Below, piece by piece: positions 16,421-25,885 of a DNA stretch of 64,000 nt. The DNA is taken from the NCBI GenBank assembly GCA_017474455.1, contig JAFVHP010000037.1, positions 1-64,000 on the forward strand, read 5' to 3'. The stretch comes from Lachnospiraceae bacterium. Lineage in GTDB: Bacteria; Bacillota; Clostridia; Lachnospirales; Lachnospiraceae. The first letter of the stretch is position 1; the number at the start of each line of letters is the position of its first letter. Under the pieces are notes generated by a model. The model did no database searches. It was not told where the DNA came from and saw only the letters and a list, made by a program, of their open reading frames with translations. The translations under genes and the position numbers were made by a program.

Positions 16421-17917
16421 ATGCACAGCGGTCAGTTTGCGATTCTGAAAAATAAGGCAGCCTCCCCGGACTGCGAAACTGTGGAGCTGAAGAACGGCTG
16501 GTGGCTCAGCCGGCATAAAAAAGTGCCGGTCCTTCATAACCGGGATACGGGCGTCCTGCTCATCGGGTATGTATGGCAGACCCTGGAAGGCCGGCCATCA
16601 CCCGGGGAAGCAATCTTAAGGATAACGGATACAGAAGAGCTGCTCCGGCAGGAGGAGTCGTGGTGCGGCAGGTATGTCCTTATCATGAATGATAAGGTGT
16701 ATACGGACGCGTCCGGGCTCTTCGGGGTCTTCTGCTGCGAAAAAGGTGTTTCGAGCGATCTGTCCGCGCTCAGGCAGGAGCTGGATCTTAAGAAAAGCAG
16801 CTGGACACCGGATGACATCATGCGCTGGTACCCCGGGCCTGATACCCCTTATGCCGGGATCAGCAGGCTTTTGCCGAGCCAGGTTTATGACCTTGACAGC
16901 GGGGAGATCTCCTTCCGTAATATTCTGGCCGCCTCTGTACCGGTTTATGAGGACAGAGAGGCGCTTACAGAAGCCTTTATAAGCCAGTTCTGCACTTCAC
17001 TGCAAAACCTCGAAAAGGAATTTGAGGGCAGAAAGTTACTTCTCGCCCTGACGGGAGGCTATGATTCCCGGACGCTTCTGGCACTTTCCGTACGGTCAGG
17101 GATCGATTTCGAGTGCTATACCCTGGAGCATGACAACATGCCCCTGGGAGATATAGAGTATCCGCCGAAGATATGCGGGATCACAGGCAGCAGATACTGT
17201 TATTACAGCCGGGAACAGGGCAGGTATTCCAAAGAGAGAGAGGAACAGTATCTGGAGCATCTGCAGTGGATGCAGAGGGAACAGGACAGGACATTTTACG
17301 CGTATGACCAGTATCAGGAACTGGTCAGGAAGTTCGGACCGGTCGTGCTGCTTCGGAGCGGCGTGTGGGAGATAGCCCAGGAGTACGACAGGAGGGCGGT
17401 AGGCGAAAAGGCAGATGTGGAGGACGTGCTCAACTATTACGAACTTCCGCTTAAGTCCGAAGAGGCTGACGCCTTCAGGAATTATTTCAAATGGTGCAGT
17501 GAGCATCCGCTGCCCCTTACGGATACGAACAGGTATTTCTGGGAGCAGCGCTGCGGCAGCTGGATCGCCGAGAGCGAACACGGCTTTGACATTTACGGGG
17601 ACATCATATCCCTTCAGCCTGTGAACTGCCGGATGCTGATCACCATGCTGCTGCAGTTCCCGAAAGAAGAGAGGATGGTCAAGCAGCATCAGGCCGTCAT
17701 CACGCAGAGCATCTGTCCCGGCCTCAAGGATATTCCCTACGGGAAAAATGAGAATTATACGCGCAGCAGGCTGCGGAAAATGAAGAATGCCCTGAATAAA
17801 GCATGCCGGAGAGTAAAAAGGATCGGTATTCGAAGGACAGTTGCCCTGTACGGGAGGATCCTGTCGGATCGAAGGATAACGGCGAGGTCCGGCAGCGGCA
17901 GATCAGAACGGAACTGA
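16421..17917 (+). CDS. Asparagine synthetase-like protein of the exopolysaccharide locus
   Basis: 498 residues. The middle carries the PP-loop ATP pyrophosphatase motif LLLALTGGYDSRTLLAL of the asparagine synthase domain. The N-terminal 170 residues resemble the class II glutaminase fold (DKVYTDASGLFGVFCCE, RLLPSQVYDLDSGE) but the protein starts MHSGQF, lacking the essential N-terminal Cys2, so it cannot take ammonia from glutamine in the usual way. Proteins of this type recur in capsule clusters and may amidate or otherwise adenylate a sugar acid or amino-acid decoration. Overlap-free, 8 bases after the GT4 gene. Confidence 0.75.
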   Translation: MHSGQFAILKNKAASPDCETVELKNGWWLSRHKKVPVLHNRDTGVLLIGYVWQTLEGRPSPGEAILRITDTEELLRQEESWCGRYVLIMNDKVYTDASGLFGVFCCEKGVSSDLSALRQELDLKKSSWTPDDIMRWYPGPDTPYAGISRLLPSQVYDLDSGEISFRNILAASVPVYEDREALTEAFISQFCTSLQNLEKEFEGRKLLLALTGGYDSRTLLALSVRSGIDFECYTLEHDNMPLGDIEYPPKICGITGSRYCYYSREQGRYSKEREEQYLEHLQWMQREQDRTFYAYDQYQELVRKFGPVVLLRSGVWEIAQEYDRRAVGEKADVEDVLNYYELPLKSEEADAFRNYFKWCSEHPLPLTDTNRYFWEQRCGSWIAESEHGFDIYGDIISLQPVNCRMLITMLLQFPKEERMVKQHQAVITQSICPGLKDIPYGKNENYTRSRLRKMKNALNKACRRVKRIGIRRTVALYGRILSDRRITARSGSGRSERN

Positions 17918-17933
17918 ACAGGAAAGGAATTAA

Positions 17934-18638
17934 ATGCGGCAGGAATATTTCCATGCGATCGATGTCATGATCCATATACTCATAACAGTGGCATGCATCT
18001 ATGCAGGCTTAAGTATCGCGGATAATGACAACAATTACAGCAGACTGTCAGTCAGAGCCGTGATCTGCGCGGCAGGAGGCCTCATCGGATATCTGGCCTC
18101 CTGGGTCGTCCGTTACATAGCGGATGCATTCGGCATCTCCGAGGCTGTTCTCCTTCTCGCCGCCGCAGGTGCTGCTGCTGTCTGGTTCATAACAGCGGGG
18201 AAAAGCATAGCAAAGAAAAAGAACCGGGTGCTGGCGATTGCTTTCCTGATTTATATCATCGGACTCTTATATATCGTGATCGTCAGCAGGATCGGAAACA
18301 AGATCGCCTGGATCAGGGTAGACATTTCGGAGGTTGTCCGGCAGTTTTCGTCCGACAGGGGCGGGGACAGGATCATGCATACGCTGCAGAATATAATTAT
18401 GTTTGTCCCGCTCGGATGCTTCATCGTGGCAATTTCCGACGGGAAATCGTCTGTCCTGAAGGGACTTGCGGCCGGAGTGATGCTTTCGGTCTGCATTGAG
18501 AGCGTACAGCTCCTATTCTCCATCGGTGAATGCGATATAATGGACATTCTGGCCAACGGGGCAGGATGTGCGGCAGGAGAGTTGATTTGGAAACAGAGCA
18601 GGCTTTTAGCAGAAAAAAGTGGGTCAGCCTTGCAGTGA
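17934..18638 (+). CDS. VanZ-family membrane protein
   Basis: 234 residues with several transmembrane segments. The C-terminal part contains the VanZ pattern: NIIMFVPLGCFIVAIS, then AAGVMLSVCIESVQLLFSIGECDIMDILANGAG, including the conserved E-x-x-Q and D-x-x-D-x-x-x-N positions. VanZ proteins are linked to envelope processes and teicoplanin tolerance; their biochemical role is not established. AAAGGA precedes ATG 17934. Its last 52 bases overlap the Wzy-like gene, so the two are coupled. Confidence 0.8.
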   Translation: MRQEYFHAIDVMIHILITVACIYAGLSIADNDNNYSRLSVRAVICAAGGLIGYLASWVVRYIADAFGISEAVLLLAAAGAAAVWFITAGKSIAKKKNRVLAIAFLIYIIGLLYIVIVSRIGNKIAWIRVDISEVVRQFSSDRGGDRIMHTLQNIIMFVPLGCFIVAISDGKSSVLKGLAAGVMLSVCIESVQLLFSIGECDIMDILANGAGCAAGELIWKQSRLLAEKSGSALQ

Positions 18639-19888
18639 TCTGTATATTCTTGAATATTCTCGGCTTCCCCGGAAACTATACCAGGGTTTTCGGGGGATGG
18701 CTTAAGCCGGCTGTCGAGTACGGGGCCTTCTTTCTGGAGCTGCTTCTGATGCTTGCCTCCAGCAGTGACAACGTCATGGAGATGAAACTGATCGACCTGG
18801 ACTACCGCTTTACTCCGATCTACCTTTTTGTCCTGGAGGTGGCTGTTACCTCCATGATCTCAACCAACAACAGGCAGGAGGAGATCGTAACGGTCTTCCG
18901 TCTCGCCGTAACGGCCTGCTTTGCGGTCTGGCTCGCCAGGACCTTTTCGGTCGAGGAACTGCTCAGGCTCCTTTTGTACAGCCAGATACTGTTCGTTGCC
19001 GTATCCGTCGCTTTCCCTGTGTTGTTTTCCGCCTATGATGTGCGCGCAGCCAGCTACAGGAACTCTTTTGTCGGGATCGGCGGCGTCAAAAACGAGATCG
19101 CGGGCGAACTGTCTTTCGGGCTGATCATGCAGATGGTGCTGTACCGGATCAGGGAGCTGAAAAACGACCGCCCCGGAAGAGCCTTTTTTGTATTCGCGGC
19201 TGTACAGGTCATTCTGCTGATCCTGGCAAAGTCTGCGGGGGCTATCATAACGGTCCTGCTGATCTTTGCGTATATCTTTATTTATCAGAAACGTCATGAG
19301 CAGACCGTCAACATCGGCCTGGTCTATCTGCTTACCGCCTCAGGGTTCATCGTCCTTGCCCTTACCATGATGCCCTTATTCGAGCCGCTCCTGGAAATGA
19401 TCGGGAAGGATCCCACACTGACCGGAAGGATCCCGCTCTGGAGGCAGATGATCTCTGTCATGCAGGAAAACAAGACCTTTTTCGGGTTCGGCTACGGGAT
19501 GTTCTGGAGAGACCAGCGGGCTGTGAACCTGATGCATGCCGGTTTTGACAAGTACTCCTTTATGGCCGGCATGACCTCGGGCAGTCACAACGACCTGCTC
19601 GAGCTTCTGGCGAACTGCGGGATAATGGGCGTTGCTTCCTTCTTTTTGTCCATGCTGCTCAGCTTTTCCGGGCTGCGGAACGCGGACCGGGACAGGAAGA
19701 TATTCTGCAGCGCGTTTGTCCTGTATTTTACGATCCACGGGCTCACGGAACGCACCTGGACACCGTTCCAGTATATGACCCTGTTTTTGTTTATCAGTAT
19801 GGCACATGGCCGAATGGCGGAAACGGAGAATGCGGAATGCTCACCTTCTCAGCTATCATCACAACCTATCACAGAGAATGGAATCTGA
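18587..19888 (+). CDS. O-antigen ligase/polymerase (Wzy-like)
   Basis: 433 residues from TTG 18587, chosen because AGGAG lies 7 bases upstream and the frame then begins with a basic leader and a hydrophobic helix. About ten to twelve transmembrane segments and a larger loop near the C-terminus with TGRIPLWRQMISVMQENKTFFGFGYGMFW and GSHNDLLELLANCGIMG, the pattern of the O-antigen ligase/Wzy superfamily. Expected role: polymerisation of the lipid-linked repeat on the outer membrane face. It overlaps both neighbours. Confidence 0.8.
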   Translation: METEQAFSRKKWVSLAVICIFLNILGFPGNYTRVFGGWLKPAVEYGAFFLELLLMLASSSDNVMEMKLIDLDYRFTPIYLFVLEVAVTSMISTNNRQEEIVTVFRLAVTACFAVWLARTFSVEELLRLLLYSQILFVAVSVAFPVLFSAYDVRAASYRNSFVGIGGVKNEIAGELSFGLIMQMVLYRIRELKNDRPGRAFFVFAAVQVILLILAKSAGAIITVLLIFAYIFIYQKRHEQTVNIGLVYLLTASGFIVLALTMMPLFEPLLEMIGKDPTLTGRIPLWRQMISVMQENKTFFGFGYGMFWRDQRAVNLMHAGFDKYSFMAGMTSGSHNDLLELLANCGIMGVASFFLSMLLSFSGLRNADRDRKIFCSAFVLYFTIHGLTERTWTPFQYMTLFLFISMAHGRMAETENAECSPSQLSSQPITENGI

Positions 19889-20706
19889 TCGAGAGGGCTA
19901 TACAAAGCGCGGAAACACAGACGTATCCGGTTCTTGAAATACTGCTGATCGACGATAACGATACGCAGTCCGGTGCACCGTTTACCGAGGCAGTGCTGAA
20001 AGGTATCGAGGAACATCCCCTGGTCAGATATCTTTCCTATGACGGCAACCACGGAGTATCCTATGCGAGAAATTACGGTATATCCAAAGCCCGCGGGGAC
20101 GTGATCGGGTTTCTCGATGACGATGATGTCTGGCTTCCGGAAAAAACGGAAAAACTGATCGGAAAGATGGAAGCCGACCCTCAGGCGGGACTGGTTTTCG
20201 GCAAGGGGAAAAAGCAGTCCTATAACGGGACGGATGCCGTTCCTACATGGTCCAGTACCATTTTCAAGGAAAGACCTACGTATGAGGATATGCTCCGGGC
20301 GGATCATGTGGGGACCGCGACGAACCCGATCCTGCGGAAGGCTCTGCTGGACGCGGAGCCGGATCTGCGCTTCCTGGAAGATGGCCAGCCGGCCGTTGAG
20401 GACTACGAGTTCTGGATCCGGGTCGCGAAAAACAGCAGGCTGATCGGAGTGGATGAGTATCTGTTTCTGAAATATATGCCGGAAGGCCAGCATGTTTCAG
20501 GAAATCATTCACGTGTTGTCTCGGGCTATCTGAATATCTACAGGCAGAATAAAGAAGCCTATGACCGTGACGCGCGTGCAAAGAAGAGTATTATGTACAA
20601 CATTATGCGGAGAGCCGCGATGGGGAAAAAGCCTGCCGCTCTCCGGTACGGTCTGATCTGGCTTTGGCAGTGCATCAGATGCCGGTTTCAGGGAGAAGCG
20701 CAGTGA
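19837..20706 (+). CDS. GT2-family glycosyltransferase
   Basis: 289 residues with GT-A fold: MLTFSAIITTYHREWNLIERAI, then EILLIDDND and the metal-binding ARGDVIGFLDDDDVW. Acceptor-side motif EDYEFWIRVAK follows. The N-terminus overlaps the Wzy gene by 52 bases and the 3' end overlaps the flippase start by 4 bases. It probably adds one sugar to the repeat unit; donor and linkage unknown. Confidence 0.85.
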   Translation: MLTFSAIITTYHREWNLIERAIQSAETQTYPVLEILLIDDNDTQSGAPFTEAVLKGIEEHPLVRYLSYDGNHGVSYARNYGISKARGDVIGFLDDDDVWLPEKTEKLIGKMEADPQAGLVFGKGKKQSYNGTDAVPTWSSTIFKERPTYEDMLRADHVGTATNPILRKALLDAEPDLRFLEDGQPAVEDYEFWIRVAKNSRLIGVDEYLFLKYMPEGQHVSGNHSRVVSGYLNIYRQNKEAYDRDARAKKSIMYNIMRRAAMGKKPAALRYGLIWLWQCIRCRFQGEAQ

Positions 20707-22238
20707 ACCGAAATGTGAAGAAGATTACATTTACCGTTGCCGTCACAGGCGGCGGATTTGTCCTGAGCTATCTGATCACGCTCTTTCTGACGCCTTTTAT
20801 TACAGAGTCAGTGGGAACCGACGCCTACGGGTTTGTCTCCCTTGCTAAAAATACGGCCCAGTATGCGACGTATATCACGGCAGCGCTGAATACCTTTGCC
20901 GCCCGCTTCATTTCCGTGGAGTATCACAAAAAGGATTTTGACAAGGCGAATACATATTTCAGCTCGACATACTACGGGGATCTGGCACTTGGCAGCATCA
21001 TCCTTACGGCAGTCCTTATCATGATCCTGCACATCGACAGTGTGTTTCGGGTCCCGGGACATCTGGTGCACGACGTCCAGCTGCTGTTCCTGTTCGTTTT
21101 TATCAAATTCTGGATACAGACGATCTTCAGCGTCAATGAGGCCGGGGTCTTTACAGCCAACGTCCTTCACATCTCCAGTATATTTCACCTGATCTCCTAT
21201 ATCGTGGAAGGGACAGTCCTGATCGTCCTGTTTTCCGTGTTCCCTCCTAATGTATACTTTGTCGGTATCGCGCTTCTGGCCGCTGCCTGCTTTGAAGCCG
21301 CCGCGATGGTGTGGATCAGGAAAAAATACACGCCGAAGCTGAAAGCGGATCTCAGGCATTTTGATCTGAAGGCGGTAAAAAACCTCGTCGGCAACGGGAT
21401 CTGGCAGTCGCTCATTTCACTTGGCTCATTTTTGAACAGCGGGCTGGACCTGATCGTATGCAACCGCATGCTCTCCGCACTGCTGATGGGCAAGCTCGCC
21501 ATCTCCGAGAACATCAGCCTTATCTTCAAATCTCTCCTTACCATGGTCGCGAGACCGTTTAACCCTTATTATCTGAAGGATTATGCGGACCATGACATGG
21601 ACAGGCTCCTGCGCCATATGGTCTTTGCCATGAAGTTTTCCAGCATGTTCACGAACACGTGCTTTGCGGGCATCACAGCGCTCGGGATGACTTTTTACAG
21701 GTTATGGATACCTGCGCAGGACATAGATACGATCTGGAAGCTGACGGTGATCTCCAGCCTGACGGCAGTCTCGTCGGGTATCATCACACCGGCTCTGTAC
21801 GCATATACATTGACGCTCAAAAAAAAGATCCCCTGCGCCCTCACGCTGATGAGCGGCGTCCTGAATGTGATCAGCATGTATTTCCTGATCCGGTATACCA
21901 GCCTGGGAGTATATGCCGTCGTCTGGACTACCGCCGTCCTGATGGCCATTATCAACCTGGGAGTACATCCGTATTACATCGCGAAGGTGCTGGATCTCCC
22001 CAGAGGCATGTTCTACCCGGTGATCATCCGGTGCCTTGCAGGATGCGCGGCGGTTACGGCAGTCCTGTATGCGGCATCCCGCCTGGTCAGGCCTTCCGGC
22101 TGGCTGACTTTCGCGGCAGCGGTGATCATTTTCGGGTGCCTTGGCTTTTTGGTCCATCTGCTCTGTGCTCTCACACCTGAAGAAAAGAAAATGGCACTGG
22201 GTTATATCGGAAGGAAAAGCGGGGGACAGAAGAAGTGA
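20703..22238 (+). CDS. Wzx-type oligosaccharide flippase
   Basis: 511 residues with about 14 transmembrane segments, of the MVF/MOP polysaccharide exporter superfamily. The start VNRNVKKITFTVAVTGGGFVLSYLI is typical of Wzx. I use GTG 20703, which overlaps the TGA of the GT2 gene (GTGA) and has GGGAGA upstream. Expected role: flipping of the undecaprenyl-linked repeat to the outer face, where the Wzy-like protein polymerises it under control of the Wzz/BY-kinase. Confidence 0.85.
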   Translation: MNRNVKKITFTVAVTGGGFVLSYLITLFLTPFITESVGTDAYGFVSLAKNTAQYATYITAALNTFAARFISVEYHKKDFDKANTYFSSTYYGDLALGSIILTAVLIMILHIDSVFRVPGHLVHDVQLLFLFVFIKFWIQTIFSVNEAGVFTANVLHISSIFHLISYIVEGTVLIVLFSVFPPNVYFVGIALLAAACFEAAAMVWIRKKYTPKLKADLRHFDLKAVKNLVGNGIWQSLISLGSFLNSGLDLIVCNRMLSALLMGKLAISENISLIFKSLLTMVARPFNPYYLKDYADHDMDRLLRHMVFAMKFSSMFTNTCFAGITALGMTFYRLWIPAQDIDTIWKLTVISSLTAVSSGIITPALYAYTLTLKKKIPCALTLMSGVLNVISMYFLIRYTSLGVYAVVWTTAVLMAIINLGVHPYYIAKVLDLPRGMFYPVIIRCLAGCAAVTAVLYAASRLVRPSGWLTFAAAVIIFGCLGFLVHLLCALTPEEKKMALGYIGRKSGGQKK

Positions 22239-23056
22239 GTATAACCGGCAAGATAAAAAAAGCGGTCGCGATCGCGGAATCCAAAGCGGAAAAGACCTTC
22301 ACCGGGGAACAAGGTATTCCGGTACATTACATTTTCAGAAAGAGGAGGAGCAGGATCCTGCTGGTCGTTTTTTCCGCGCTCAATTCGGAAGGCCCGCGAT
22401 ACAGCTATCTTTCCGTGACCCGGTTCCTCAAGATGAACCAGTTGTTTATCCGCGATGATTTCGCGGGACTGGGGACATATTATCTGGGACCGGACAGAAG
22501 CGATTCCGTCGAATCGGAGGTCCTGGACCTGATCGGCAGGACAGCTGCCGCAGCGGGAGCGGAGCATATCGTTTTTGCCGGATCGTCGAAGGGAGGGACG
22601 GCTGCCCTGTTTTTCGGCCTGCAGTTCCCTGGAGCCGTCATAGTCTCGGCGGCGCCGCAGTATTATATCGGCGATTATATACAGAGTGTGAAAAAGCTTC
22701 ATCCGTCTGTCCCGTATATACTCGGGAAAACAGCCGGGGAGATGACCAGGGAGGATATCGGCTGGCTCAATACCAGGGTCAGTGAAAAGATAAGGACCGA
22801 CAAGCATGCGGATTCGCAGAAATGCCATATCCACTGCAGCAGTAAGGACTCGACCTTTGAACTGCACGTGCAGCCCCTTTTGAAGGATCTGGAGGAAGCC
22901 GCCATCCGGACGGAACTGGATCTCGGAAGTTATGAGGAGCATTTTGAAGTAAAAAATCATTTTCCGGGTTTTCTGCGGCATGTGTTATCGGAGATTTCAG
23001 ACAGTCGGACCGGCCGGGACGATCCGGCACGGTCCAAAGGCAGAGGGACAGAATGA
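22235..23056 (+). CDS. Alpha/beta hydrolase-like protein of polysaccharide clusters (Asp2-like)
   Basis: 273 residues. The nucleophile elbow is visible in HIVFAGSSKGGTAALFFGLQF (G-S-S-K-G), followed by APQYYIGDY and a later HC/H candidate (VKNHFPGFLRHVL) for the catalytic His. No signal peptide, so cytoplasmic. Proteins with this elbow in capsule and glycan loci resemble the accessory Sec protein Asp2 and may act as acyl-transferring or deacylating enzymes. The GTG start overlaps the flippase stop by 4 bases. Substrate unknown. Confidence 0.55.
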   Translation: MSITGKIKKAVAIAESKAEKTFTGEQGIPVHYIFRKRRSRILLVVFSALNSEGPRYSYLSVTRFLKMNQLFIRDDFAGLGTYYLGPDRSDSVESEVLDLIGRTAAAAGAEHIVFAGSSKGGTAALFFGLQFPGAVIVSAAPQYYIGDYIQSVKKLHPSVPYILGKTAGEMTREDIGWLNTRVSEKIRTDKHADSQKCHIHCSSKDSTFELHVQPLLKDLEEAAIRTELDLGSYEEHFEVKNHFPGFLRHVLSEISDSRTGRDDPARSKGRGTE

Positions 23057-23670
23057 AAAAAAGAGATATCGATCTTTTCAAACAGTTTTTTATCAAGGCA
23101 TGGTTTGGCGCGCTGCCCCTGCAGAAACTCCGGTCCCGCTATATCAGGAAACATAAGCTGTTTGCCATGTTCGGAGAAAACAGTGTCTGGGCGCCGCATG
23201 TCCTGCCGATGGATATGAAGCTGATACGGATCCACGACAATGTGAAGATATCCAACAATGTGTATTTCATTACGCATGACATCCTCTATGACATGTACAA
23301 CCATGAGAACGGGCAGGAAAACGCGGGCTTTAAGCAGGCGGCCGGATGCATAGAGGTCATGGACAATGTCTGTATCAGTCTTGGTGCAAAGATCATGCCC
23401 GGAGTGCGGATCGGACCCAACGCCGTCGTGGGGGCGGGCGCTGTTGTTACAAAGGATGTCCTGCCGGGGACAGTGGTCGGAGGAAACCCCGCCAGGGTGA
23501 TCGGCAGTTTTGATGACCTGAGGGAAAAACAGAAACGATACTCCTCCAAGGTCGTTACGGATGACCGTTTCAGCCCTGACAGATGGGCAGAGGAGTGGGC
23601 AAAATTTGACGCTGCGCATGACGGACAGGCACAGGGCCCTGACAGCTCCGCGGGAGGACAGAATGTTTGA
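23053..23670 (+). CDS. Left-handed beta-helix acyltransferase (CatB/LacA-like)
   Basis: 205 residues. The hexapeptide pattern is clear at about 108-155 (IEVMDNVCISLGAKIMPGVRIGPNAVVGAGAVVTKDVLPGTVVGGNPARVIG, cited only as a span), with the typical terminal NPARVIG. The catalytic His of this class is likely in ITHDILYDMYNH. Expected to O- or N-acetylate a sugar of the repeat unit using acetyl-CoA. Starts with ATGA overlap on the preceding gene and overlaps the Stealth gene by 8 bases. Confidence 0.8.
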   Translation: MKKRDIDLFKQFFIKAWFGALPLQKLRSRYIRKHKLFAMFGENSVWAPHVLPMDMKLIRIHDNVKISNNVYFITHDILYDMYNHENGQENAGFKQAAGCIEVMDNVCISLGAKIMPGVRIGPNAVVGAGAVVTKDVLPGTVVGGNPARVIGSFDDLREKQKRYSSKVVTDDRFSPDRWAEEWAKFDAAHDGQAQGPDSSAGGQNV

Positions 23671-24682
23671 TATAGATATCGTCGTGCTGTGGGTGGATGG
23701 CAGCGATCCGGAATGGCTCCGCGAGAAAAACAGGTATATGCATGCCAAAGTCGAGCAGAGCGTAAACGGCAGCAACCGGTTCCGGGACTGGGATCTCATG
23801 CATTACTGGTTCAGGGCTGTTGATAAATATATGCCCTGGATCAGGAATATCCACTTCGTCACCTGGGGACATCTGCCGAAATTCCTGAACACAGAGCACC
23901 CGAAGCTCCATATCGTCAATCACACTGATTTCATGCCGGAAGGGTCGCTGCCGACATTCAGCTCCACGGCACTCGAGATCAATATACACAGGATCAGCGG
24001 CCTTGCAGAGCATTTCATTTATTTTAACGATGATCTGTTTCCGGTCCGGCCGCTGCGCCCGGATGATTTCTTTGACCTGAAGACGGGACTGCCGCGTTAC
24101 AGGTACCTGGAGATCCCGCTGCGTTTTGTCGGGACCCCGACGTGGGAATATACCGCCGCCAACAACTTGGGCATACTGAACAAACATTTCAATAAGAAGG
24201 CTGTCCCGCTGACCGCCTATCCCGGTAAGTACCTCAGCAGGCGGTACGGCCTGAAGGCAAACCTGCGCAGCCTCGCGGCAAAGCTGGTATACCCGGAATA
24301 CTATGTCGGACTGAAGACATATCACGGGACATCGGCATTCCTGAGATCGACGTTTGAAGAGCTGTGGGAGCGGGAAGGGGAGATGCTGATGCAGCAGACG
24401 CACCGGAGATTCCGCGACCAGAAGGAAGTGAACCAGTGGCTGTTTGTCTGGTGGCAGCTTTTGTCGGGGAATTTTGCCCCGGGAAAAGATCTGAACATGC
24501 TGTTTCTGGCTTCCGCCGAAAGTATTGATACGATCCGGGATGTGATCATGAACAGGAAGGCCGGCACGGTCTGTATCAATGATCCGGATTCGGAGGATGA
24601 AGAGGAGATCAGTTATCTGGCGTCCAGGATCAGGGAAGCGTTCGAGAGCGTCCTGCCGGACAGATCAGGATTTGAAAAATAA
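23663..24682 (+). CDS. Stealth-family capsular sugar-phosphate transferase
   Basis: 339 residues from ATG 23663, preceded by GGGAGGA. All Stealth conserved regions are visible: CR1 IDIVVLWVDGSDPEW, CR2 with NRFRDWDLMHYWFRAVDKY and IYFNDDLFPV, CR3 TYHGTSAFLRSTF, CR4 around DQKEVNQWLFVWW. The family transfers hexose-1-phosphate from UDP-sugar, making phosphodiester-linked glycans, as in meningococcal capsules. So the polymer made here probably contains sugar-phosphate. Last gene of the long plus-strand operon; a hairpin follows. Confidence 0.88.
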   Translation: MFDIDIVVLWVDGSDPEWLREKNRYMHAKVEQSVNGSNRFRDWDLMHYWFRAVDKYMPWIRNIHFVTWGHLPKFLNTEHPKLHIVNHTDFMPEGSLPTFSSTALEINIHRISGLAEHFIYFNDDLFPVRPLRPDDFFDLKTGLPRYRYLEIPLRFVGTPTWEYTAANNLGILNKHFNKKAVPLTAYPGKYLSRRYGLKANLRSLAAKLVYPEYYVGLKTYHGTSAFLRSTFEELWEREGEMLMQQTHRRFRDQKEVNQWLFVWWQLLSGNFAPGKDLNMLFLASAESIDTIRDVIMNRKAGTVCINDPDSEDEEEISYLASRIREAFESVLPDRSGFEK

Positions 24683-24707
24683 AAGAGCCGGGGGATGACC
24701 CCGGCTC
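24674..24707 (-). terminator. Hairpin terminator shared by convergent genes
   Basis: GAGCCGGGG (24685-24693) and CCCCGGCTC (24699-24707) form a perfect 9-bp stem. On the minus strand it is followed by a T-rich tract (complement of GAAAAATAAAA), so it terminates the minus-strand GT2 gene; the same hairpin closes the plus-strand operon. Confidence 0.75.
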
Positions 24708-24716
24708 CTGTCATCA

Positions 24717-25754
24717 TCAGCCTTGCCCGCGGGGCTGATTTTTTCTGCGGTTCAGATCGGTGAGGGCAACGGCGGCCAGATCCATATGCATTTTAAGCAG
24801 GGAAACGATGAACCGCGGTTTGGGGGGAAGTCCGCCTGCATCGATCAGTTTCAGGAATCCTGTCTCATTCAGCTTCTTCCTGAGCTTCCCGGCTTCGTCA
24901 CGTACGGAAATGCCGTTATTCAGCGCGGCCGTTATTTCCGCGATCAGAAGTACTGCCGGATAGTCATTCAGCTGCCTGTCAATATCGGCGCTGTATCCCT
25001 GAAGTCTTTCCCTTAAGTATTTATTCAGTATCACAAAGTTTTCGGACACATAATTCGCCCCGCCCTTTGCGCGTATGGAACTTTCGTTCAGTTTGTTGTA
25101 GTAATACAGGTGTTCGTTGCAGATATAGGCGCTGCTGCAGTACAGCAGGCACTCAAATGTCAGCGGGACATCCGTAAACATCCTGATCCTCGTCTCGCGG
25201 CAGTAGTGGGACAGCAGGATCTCGCGCCTGCAGAATTTATCCCAGGTGTGGGCGTGGATCTTCGAGTTTGAACGGAACCCGTTTCTCCTGTCGCTGAAAA
25301 GGTAGGGGAATATCTCTTTTTCAAGTCTTGTTCTGTCGTAGTATCCCTCCGGTACACGGTTGATCGTTTCGCCCATGTGGTCCTGGTGCACCTCATAGGC
25401 GGCGAACATTACCATATCCGGCTTTTCGGGGAATTCCTCCAGCTTTCCCGCCACAAAGGAGAGCATGGACAGGTCAGCCCAGTCATCGCTGTCAAGGAAG
25501 GTGACATAGTCCCCGGAAGCAGCAAGCAGCCCTGTATTGCGTGCTCCCACAAGGCCCTGGTTTTCCTGATGGATCACCTTGAAATTCTCCCGGCCGGCGG
25601 CATAAGCATCCGCTGTTTCCGGGCAGCTGTCCGTGGATCCGTCGTCAACGATGATCACTTCAAAATCCCTGAATGTCTGGGCGGCGATGCTGTCCAGGCA
25701 TTTCGTCAGATATTTTTCCACGTTATAAACAGGAACAACAATTGAAAATAACAT
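24717..25754 (-). CDS. GT2-family glycosyltransferase (EpsJ/WcaA type)
   Basis: 345 residues. MLFSIVVPVYNVEKYLTKCL, DFEVIIVDDGSTD, QGLVGARNTGL and DYVTFLDSDDWAD are textbook GT2 motifs. The frame runs 53 codons further upstream, but the internal ATG (complement 25752-25754) has GGAGGG five bases before it and starts exactly at the conserved motif, so I use it. It is the only minus-strand gene in the exopolysaccharide region, convergent to the Stealth gene, and probably adds another sugar. A TATAAT-like -10 on the minus strand lies at 25791-25796. Confidence 0.85.
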   Translation of the reverse strand: MLFSIVVPVYNVEKYLTKCLDSIAAQTFRDFEVIIVDDGSTDSCPETADAYAAGRENFKVIHQENQGLVGARNTGLLAASGDYVTFLDSDDWADLSMLSFVAGKLEEFPEKPDMVMFAAYEVHQDHMGETINRVPEGYYDRTRLEKEIFPYLFSDRRNGFRSNSKIHAHTWDKFCRREILLSHYCRETRIRMFTDVPLTFECLLYCSSAYICNEHLYYYNKLNESSIRAKGGANYVSENFVILNKYLRERLQGYSADIDRQLNDYPAVLLIAEITAALNNGISVRDEAGKLRKKLNETGFLKLIDAGGLPPKPRFIVSLLKMHMDLAAVALTDLNRRKNQPRGQG

Positions 25755-25885
25755 AGATCCCTCCGCTGTATGTCTGTTCTGTCTGTCAGTATTATAGGGC
25801 AATCCATAACCGGAGTATATCATCTTTTCAGCGTCTGTTTCCCTTTCCGGTCTGTATGTTCCCTTCCTGGCCGCATCCAAAAAAA

